64,000 nucleotides of DNA, from the NCBI RefSeq assembly GCF_002631185.1, contig NZ_PDNU01000010.1:1-64000 (forward strand), written 5' to 3'. A program made the position numbers and the translations under genes. This document shows positions 59,327-64,000 of this stretch, piece after piece. The notes beneath the pieces are model-generated. The model did no database searches. It was not told where the DNA came from and worked only from the letters and a program-made list of their open reading frames with translations. This stretch comes from Teichococcus rhizosphaerae (GTDB lineage Bacteria > Pseudomonadota > Alphaproteobacteria > Acetobacterales > Acetobacteraceae). Positions within the stretch are counted from its first letter, which is position 1, and each line of letters opens with the position of its first letter.

Positions 59327-60655
59327 TCAGGAGCCGACCCCGCCGGCGCGCAGCAGCTCGGCGCGGGATTCGGCGAACTCGCCCACGGCGGAAACGAAGC
59401 GGTCCAGATCCGCCTCGCCCACCGGCAGGCTCAGCGCCACCATGCCGCGCCGCGCCAGGTAGAGGCCGGCCGCCATCATGTCGAAGAAGAACAGCTCGCG
59501 CAGGCCCTCCTCCCCGGCTGTCGCGGCATAGGGCCGGTCCGGCAGGGGGCGGCGGAAATGCACCGTCATCATCGAGCCGAGGCCGGTGAAGCCCAGCGGC
59601 AGCCCCGCCGCCTCGCCCACCGCGTTCAGCCGCGCGCGCAGCGCCTCGCCGCGCGCATACAGCGCCTCGGCCGCCTCGGCGGTGAAGATCTCGCCCATCG
59701 CGACGGAACCGGCGGCCATGGTCAGCACGTTGTTGTTGAAGGTGCCGGCATGCGGGACCTTGCTCTCGAACTGCGCCATGATGTCCGCCCGGCCGCCGAA
59801 GGCGCCGAAGCTCATGCCGCCGCCGATATACTTGCCGAGGCAGGTCATGTCCGGCGTGATGCCGAGCCGCGCCTGCAGCCCGCCGCCCGACATGCGCGAG
59901 GTCATCACCTCGTCGAAGATCAGCACGGCGCCGGTCTCGTCGGCCAGGGCGCGCAGCGTGGCGAGGAACGTTTTGGTGGCCGGGATGCAGCCGCCGCCGC
60001 CCAGCATGGGCTCGACGATGATCGCCGCGAGGTCCTGCGCGTGGGCGCGGGCGAGGCGCGTGGCCTCGGCGCTGTCGTTGTAGGGGGTGGGCAGGAAGGG
60101 CAGCGGCAGGGTGGCCGGGCTCGGGCCTGCCAGCGGGAAGGTCAGCACGCCGCCATGGTAGCCGCCCTGCATCACCATGATGGTGTTGCGCCCGGTGAAG
60201 CCGCGCGCCGCCGTCAGCGCCATCAGGTTGGCCTCGGTGCCGCTGTTTGTGAAGCGCAGCCGCTCCAGCGAGGGGAAACGGCCGCAGAGCAGGCGCGCCA
60301 GCCGCTCCTCCCCCTGCCCCACCGCGGCGAGGTTGATGCCGCCCTCCAGCGTGGCGTGCAGCACCTTGTGGATGCGCGGCTCGGAATGGCCGAACAGCCC
60401 CGCCGTGTATTCGCCGCAAAGGTCGAGATAGGCATGGCCGTCGATGTCCCACAGCCGGCAGTCCTCGCCGCGCTGCATGGCGGCGGGGAACGGCGCGTAG
60501 GCAAGCACGGAGCGCGTGTTGCCGCCGGGCATCACCTCCGTGGCCCGCCGGTGCAGGTCGGCGCTGCGGGGCCTGGCGGCGGCATAGGCCGCGCGCGCCT
60601 CCTCCAGCGCGGTGCCGAGGTCGCTGTTGCGGCGCAAGGTGGTGGCCGAGCTCAT
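59327..60655 (-). CDS. class III aminotransferase (glutamate-1-semialdehyde aminomutase-like)
   Basis: A 442-residue PLP enzyme. Landmarks: MPGGNTRSVLAYAPFP near the start, RFTNSGTEANLMAL, MQGGYHGGV, FDEVMTSR and the PLP lysine in CLGKYIGGGMSFGAFGG. The pattern is nearest to GSA aminomutase-like enzymes, but the genomic context and divergence suggest a catabolic aminotransferase rather than HemL. The start at MSSATTLRRN was chosen because the upstream frame lacks conservation. It is divergent from the GntR regulator at 60811. Confidence 0.9.
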   Translation of the reverse strand: MSSATTLRRNSDLGTALEEARAAYAAARPRSADLHRRATEVMPGGNTRSVLAYAPFPAAMQRGEDCRLWDIDGHAYLDLCGEYTAGLFGHSEPRIHKVLHATLEGGINLAAVGQGEERLARLLCGRFPSLERLRFTNSGTEANLMALTAARGFTGRNTIMVMQGGYHGGVLTFPLAGPSPATLPLPFLPTPYNDSAEATRLARAHAQDLAAIIVEPMLGGGGCIPATKTFLATLRALADETGAVLIFDEVMTSRMSGGGLQARLGITPDMTCLGKYIGGGMSFGAFGGRADIMAQFESKVPHAGTFNNNVLTMAAGSVAMGEIFTAEAAEALYARGEALRARLNAVGEAAGLPLGFTGLGSMMTVHFRRPLPDRPYAATAGEEGLRELFFFDMMAAGLYLARRGMVALSLPVGEADLDRFVSAVGEFAESRAELLRAGGVGS

Positions 60656-60773
60656 GCGGGTCTCTCCAGCTGCGCGGCGCGGCCCCGGCAGCCCCTGACT
60701 GCCTTTCGGTCCCGCGCACGCTAAACAGGGTGTGACGGGCTGGATCGGTGCCAACGCCATCTCAACAGGAATG

Positions 60774-60802
60774 CTATTGTGATCACGAAATGCCAGCAAT
60801 AG
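60774..60802. promoter_or_regulatory. operator candidate upstream of GntR gene
   Basis: GTGATCAC (60779-60786) is a perfect 8-base palindrome, and CTATTG (60774-60779) with CAATAG (60797-60802) forms an inverted repeat overlapping it. The AT-rich patch lies just before the GntR start and between it and the divergent aminotransferase gene. Confidence 0.45.
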
Positions 60803-60810
60803 GAATCTCA

Positions 60811-61551
60811 ATGAGCCTGCCAATACCGGATGCCGCATCGCCGCCCCTGGAGGAGCAGGCCTATCGCCGGCTTCGGCAGGCGCTGGTCGAGGGCACCTTC
60901 GCGCCGGGCGACAAGCTGTCCCTGCGGCGCGTCGCGGCCTCGCTCGGCACCAGCCCGATGCCGGTGCGCGCGGCGCTGCGCCGGCTGGCGGCGGAGCAGG
61001 CGCTGGACCTCACCCCGTCCGGCACCGCCATCGTGCCCCGGCTGAGCCGGGCGGCCTTCGTGGAGCTGGGGGAGGTGCGCGCGGCGCTGGAGCCGCTCGC
61101 CCTGCGCCTCGCAGCGCCCCGGCTGGGCGGCGCCACGCTGGCCAGGCTGGAGCGGCTGCTGGGGGAGCACGCGGCGGTGCGCGCCAGCGGCCGGCCCGAA
61201 GACTTCCTGCGGGTGGACCGCGAGTTCCTCTTCACCCTCTACCGCGAGGCCGATGCGCCGCTGCTGCTGGGCATGATCGAGGGGCTGTGGCTGCGGCGCG
61301 GCCCGCTGTTCTGGGAAGCGCGCTGGGTGCTGATGGGCCGGCCGGCGGAAAGCGCCCACCGCCACGCCCAGATCCTCGCCGCCCTTCGCCGGGGCCAGGG
61401 CGCCGCCGCGGCGCGCGAGCTGGAGGCGGAGATCCGCGACGCCACGGCCTTCCTGCTGGAGGAGCTCCGCTTCGCGGGCGACGCGGAGCCGGGGCTGGAG
61501 GGGCTGCCGCTGCTGCGCGCCCTTCCCGCCGATGCGACCAGACTGGACTAA
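60811..61551 (+). CDS. GntR-family (FCD) transcriptional regulator
   Basis: A 246-residue regulator with winged helix FAPGDKLSLRRVAASLGTSPMPVRAALRRL (seen as LRRVAASLGTSPMPVRAAL) and an FCD-type C-terminal helical domain with LGEVRAALEPLALRLA and DREFLFTLYREA. The start at MSLPIPD is supported by AGGA 6 bases upstream; earlier frames are unlikely. It is divergent from the class III aminotransferase, its probable target. Confidence 0.9.
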   Translation: MSLPIPDAASPPLEEQAYRRLRQALVEGTFAPGDKLSLRRVAASLGTSPMPVRAALRRLAAEQALDLTPSGTAIVPRLSRAAFVELGEVRAALEPLALRLAAPRLGGATLARLERLLGEHAAVRASGRPEDFLRVDREFLFTLYREADAPLLLGMIEGLWLRRGPLFWEARWVLMGRPAESAHRHAQILAALRRGQGAAAARELEAEIRDATAFLLEELRFAGDAEPGLEGLPLLRALPADATRLD

Positions 61552-61592
61552 GGCCGCCTCCTTGTCCTATCCAACACCGAGGAGGACCCGCC

Positions 61593-61835
61593 ATGCCGAC
61601 GGTCAACATCCACGCCGCCAAGACGCATCTTTCCCGGCTGGTCGATGCCGCGGCGGGGGGGGAGGAAATCCTCATCGCGCGCGCCGGGCGGCCGGTTGCC
61701 CGGCTGGTGCCGCTGGAGGACAGGGCTGTCCGCCCGCGCCGGCGCCTCGGGCGGCTGGCGGGCCAGGTGAGCGTTCCCGGGGATTTCGACGCGCCGCTGC
61801 CGGAGGAGGTCCTCGCCGGCTTCGAGGGGCGCTGA
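61593..61835 (+). CDS. Phd/YefM-type antitoxin
   Basis: An 80-residue protein. The N-terminal MPTVNIHAAKTHLSRLVDAA is the Phd DNA-binding fold (AKTHLSRLVD), followed by GEEILIARAGRPVARLVPL and a C-terminal toxin-binding tail (GDFDAPLPEEVLAGFEG). GAGGAGG lies 6 bases before the ATG. Its stop overlaps the VapC start (TGATG), typical of such modules, whose antitoxin represses its own operon. Confidence 0.93.
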   Translation: MPTVNIHAAKTHLSRLVDAAAGGEEILIARAGRPVARLVPLEDRAVRPRRRLGRLAGQVSVPGDFDAPLPEEVLAGFEGR

Positions 61836-62224
61836 TGCGGCTGCTGCTGGACACGCATGTGCTGCTCTGGGCCCTGGCCACGCCCGAACGGCTGGGACCG
61901 GACATCCGGGCCGTGCTGGAGGAGCCGGAGAACGAGGTGCTGTTCAGCGCCGCGAGCCTGTGGGAGATCGCCATCAAGGCGCGGCTCGGCCGGCCGGACT
62001 TCGCCTTCGACCCGGGGCAGGTCTTCCGCGCGGCGCTCGACACCGGCTTTGTCGAGCTGCCCGTGCGCGCCGCCGCCGCCATGCTGGTGGCGGGCCTGCC
62101 GCGGCACCACCGCGACCCGTTCGATCATCTGCTGATCGCCCAGGCCATGGCCGAGCCGGCGCGGCTCTACACGGCCGATCCCCTGCTGCCGCCCTATTCC
62201 GAACTGGTCGTGCTGGTCCGCTGA
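61835..62224 (+). CDS. VapC-type PIN-domain toxin
   Basis: A 129-residue PIN-domain ribonuclease. The acidic active site reads LLLDTHVLLWAL (Asp6), SLWEIAIK (Glu44) and RDPFDHLLIAQA (Asp94, Asp97), with TADPLL near the end. VapC proteins cleave tRNA or rRNA and are neutralised by the adjacent antitoxin. All catalytic acids are intact, so the toxin looks functional. Confidence 0.93.
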   Translation: MRLLLDTHVLLWALATPERLGPDIRAVLEEPENEVLFSAASLWEIAIKARLGRPDFAFDPGQVFRAALDTGFVELPVRAAAAMLVAGLPRHHRDPFDHLLIAQAMAEPARLYTADPLLPPYSELVVLVR

Positions 62225-62320
62225 GCGCGCCGCACGGTTTGTCCGTCAATCTTCCGGTCGGGCGGCCCGCCGGGCTAGGATGGGGGCCGGACCGCAACCG
62301 GAGGGGGCGACGGACCGCCG

Positions 62321-63016
62321 ATGACCAAGGACATGGCCCTGCGCGTGGTGCCCCGGCCGATGCGCAAGCAGGTCGAGGAGGGCCTGCGCGACGCCATCAT
62401 GACCGGCCGCTTCGCGCCCGGCCAGCACCTGCCCGACCGCCTGCTCTGCGAGCTGTTCGGCGCCAGCCGCAGCGTGGTGCGCGAGGCGGTGCGGCTGCTC
62501 GAGGCGGAGGGGCTGGTCACCACCTATCCCAATCGCGGCCCCTTCGTCAGCTTCCTCTCGCCCGCCGAGGCGGAACAGGTCTACGAGGTGCGCGGCGTGC
62601 TGGAGGCGCTGGCGGGCGAGGGCTTCGCGCAGCGCGCCTCGGCGGGCGAGCGGGCCGAGCTGCGCCGCGTCCTCGAGGCGCTGGCCGCCCTGCCGCCGCG
62701 GGGCGCCGACCAGGCGGCGCTGCTCGCCCTGAAGCGGGAATTCTACGAGGTGCTGATGCGCGGCTGCCGCAATCCGCTGGTGGCCCGCATGTTCGAGACC
62801 ATCATCAACCGCAACGCCCAGCTCCGCGCCACCTCCCTGTCCGATCCCGGGCGGCTGAGCGGCACCGTGGCCGAGCTGCGCCGCGTGGTGGAGGCGATCG
62901 AGGCGCGGGACGCGGCGGGCGCCTGGCAGGCCTGCCGCGACCATGTCCGCAGCGCCGCCGAGGTGGCGCTGCGCATCCTGCGCGAGCATGAGCGGGCGGC
63001 CCGCGCCACGGGCTGA
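62321..63016 (+). CDS. GntR-family (FCD) transcriptional regulator
   Basis: A 231-residue regulator: winged helix PGQHLPDRLLCELFGASRSV then VREAVRLLEAEGLV, and FCD domain with YEVRGVLEALAGEGFA, LKREFYEVLMRGCRNPLV and CRDHVRSAAEVALRI. It lies 32 bases from the convergent class III aminotransferase and 96 bases behind the toxin gene. Its target is not evident; the aminotransferase is a candidate. Confidence 0.91.
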   Translation: MTKDMALRVVPRPMRKQVEEGLRDAIMTGRFAPGQHLPDRLLCELFGASRSVVREAVRLLEAEGLVTTYPNRGPFVSFLSPAEAEQVYEVRGVLEALAGEGFAQRASAGERAELRRVLEALAALPPRGADQAALLALKREFYEVLMRGCRNPLVARMFETIINRNAQLRATSLSDPGRLSGTVAELRRVVEAIEARDAAGAWQACRDHVRSAAEVALRILREHERAARATG

Positions 63017-63048
63017 CGGCGTGGCGGCGTGGCGGTTCGGGCGCGGCC

Positions 63049-64000
63049 TCAGGCCAGCGCCCGGTCCACCGCCTCGCCCAGCCGCTCCACGATGCGGTCG
63101 ATGTCCTCCGGCCCCGCGATGTAGGGCGGCGCGATGATCACATGGTCGCCCACGCGGCCGTCGATGGTGCCGCCCATCGGGTAGATCATCACCCCCGCCG
63201 CCATGGCGGCGTCCTTCACCGCCTCGTTCACCTTGCGCGCGGGATCGAAGCTGCGGCGGCTGGCGCGGTCCTCGACGAATTCGAGCGCCCAGAACAGGCC
63301 GCGCCCGCGGATGTCGCCCACATGCGCGTGGTTGCCGAAGCGCTCATGCAGCCCCGCCTCCAGCCGCCCCCCCATGGCCCGCACATTGGCCAGCAGGTCG
63401 TCCTCGCGGATGATGCGCTGCACGGCCAACGCCGCCGCGCAGGCCACGGGATGCGCCTGGTAGGTATGGCCGTGCTTGAACGCGCCCGAGCCTTCCGCCA
63501 GGGCCCGCACGATCCTGCCCTGCGCCAGGATGGCGCCGATCGGCTGGTAGCCGCCGCCCAGCCCCTTGGCGATGGTCTGGATGTCGGGCGTCACGCCTTC
63601 CTGCTCCCAGGCGTGCAGCGTGCCGGAGCGGCCCATGCCGCACATCACCTCGTCGAGGATCAGCAGCGCGCCGTGCCGGTCGCACACCTCCCGCATGGCC
63701 GGGAAATAGCCCGGCAGGGCAGTGACGCAGCCCGTGGTGGCGCCGACGATGGGCTCGGCCACGAAGGCGGCCACCCTGTCCGGCCCGAGGCGCTGGAACT
63801 CGGCCTCCAGCTCGGCGGCGAGGCGCGCGACGTAGTCGGCGTCGCTCTCCCCCTCCCCCTGGAAGCGATAGGCGAAGCAGGGCGAGACATGGCTGAAGCA
63901 GCCGGCCAGGATCGGCTCATAGGGCTCGCGGCGGGCCATGTTGCCGCCGAGGCCGAGCGCGCCCAGCGTGTTGCCGTGGTAGCTCTGCCGCCGCGCGATG
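63049..64000 (-). CDS. class III aminotransferase, incomplete at window end
   Basis: The C-terminal part (about 317 codons) of a PLP enzyme of the 4-aminobutyrate/omega-aminotransferase family. The frame continues past position 64000 without a stop (ARRQSYHGNTLGALGLGGN before MARREP), so the N-terminus lies outside. Seen are LILDEVMCGMGRSG, the PLP lysine in TIAKGLGGGYQPIGA, FKHGHTYQAHPVACAAAL and RGRGLFWALEFV. Substrate unknown; omega-amino acids or diamines are typical. Confidence 0.92.
   Translation of the reverse strand, partial: IARRQSYHGNTLGALGLGGNMARREPYEPILAGCFSHVSPCFAYRFQGEGESDADYVARLAAELEAEFQRLGPDRVAAFVAEPIVGATTGCVTALPGYFPAMREVCDRHGALLILDEVMCGMGRSGTLHAWEQEGVTPDIQTIAKGLGGGYQPIGAILAQGRIVRALAEGSGAFKHGHTYQAHPVACAAALAVQRIIREDDLLANVRAMGGRLEAGLHERFGNHAHVGDIRGRGLFWALEFVEDRASRRSFDPARKVNEAVKDAAMAAGVMIYPMGGTIDGRVGDHVIIAPPYIAGPEDIDRIVERLGEAVDRALA

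Noticed and set aside
59327-60655. Class III enzyme named hemL
   Set aside because: The fold matches GSA aminomutase, but no tetrapyrrole genes adjoin and a GntR regulator is divergent, so a biosynthetic name is not supported.

Overview
The window is very GC-rich (about 70% or more by eye), densely packed with protein genes and free of recognisable rRNA or tRNA genes. Alphaproteobacterial-looking curli genes, many orphan Bug/TctC-type binding proteins and many small catabolic clusters suggest a free-living Acetobacteraceae (Roseomonas-like) chromosome. That assignment is inferred from gene style, not from a marker gene.

Left end (1-4.4 kb): an alpha/beta hydrolase faces away from a compact curli-type operon: csgF, csgG, a major curlin-repeat protein, a small second curlin-repeat protein and an unrecognised exported protein overlapping it. 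csgD, csgE and csgC are not seen.

4.4-18 kb: a minus-strand operon (polysaccharide deacetylase, SDR, family-5 solute-binding protein), peptidase T, a plus-strand group of two Bug proteins around a ThDP-dependent enzyme, then a minus-strand operon (amidohydrolase, family-5 binding protein, AbgB-like M20 hydrolase) divergent from an IclR regulator across a 16-bp palindrome.

18-34 kb: a YhaO/YhaN-type nuclease-ATPase pair, 2-hydroxyacid dehydrogenase and FMN 2-hydroxyacid oxidase divergent from a FadR-type regulator, HyuA/HyuB, a LysR regulator, a Bug protein and an IclR regulator.

34-35.7 kb: a lone tyrosine recombinase. The gap before it holds a perfect 12-8-12 inverted repeat, geometrically like a recombinase core site; this is the most unusual non-coding signal in the window.

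35.8-48.2 kb: CoA-thioester catabolism. One operon has acyl-CoA dehydrogenase, Bug, acyl-CoA synthetase, SDR and Bug; a second is a ligase/Bug pair; a third has ligase, DUF35 Zn-ribbon/OB protein, SCP2-like thiolase and nitroreductase with ATGA overlaps.

48.2-64 kb: MFS transporter, DUF421 membrane protein, IclR regulator divergent from nitronate monooxygenase, Bug, CaiB-type CoA-transferase and gamma-glutamyltransferase-like genes; then phosphotriesterase-like protein with the third family-5 binding protein, a class III aminotransferase, a GntR regulator, a Phd/VapC toxin-antitoxin pair, another GntR regulator and a class III aminotransferase cut by the window end.

Overall, seven Bug proteins and three family-5 binding proteins sit next to catabolic enzymes without any permease gene, each apparently under a local IclR, GntR or LysR regulator. 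This looks like a collection of substrate-specific uptake-and-degradation modules that must share permeases encoded elsewhere.
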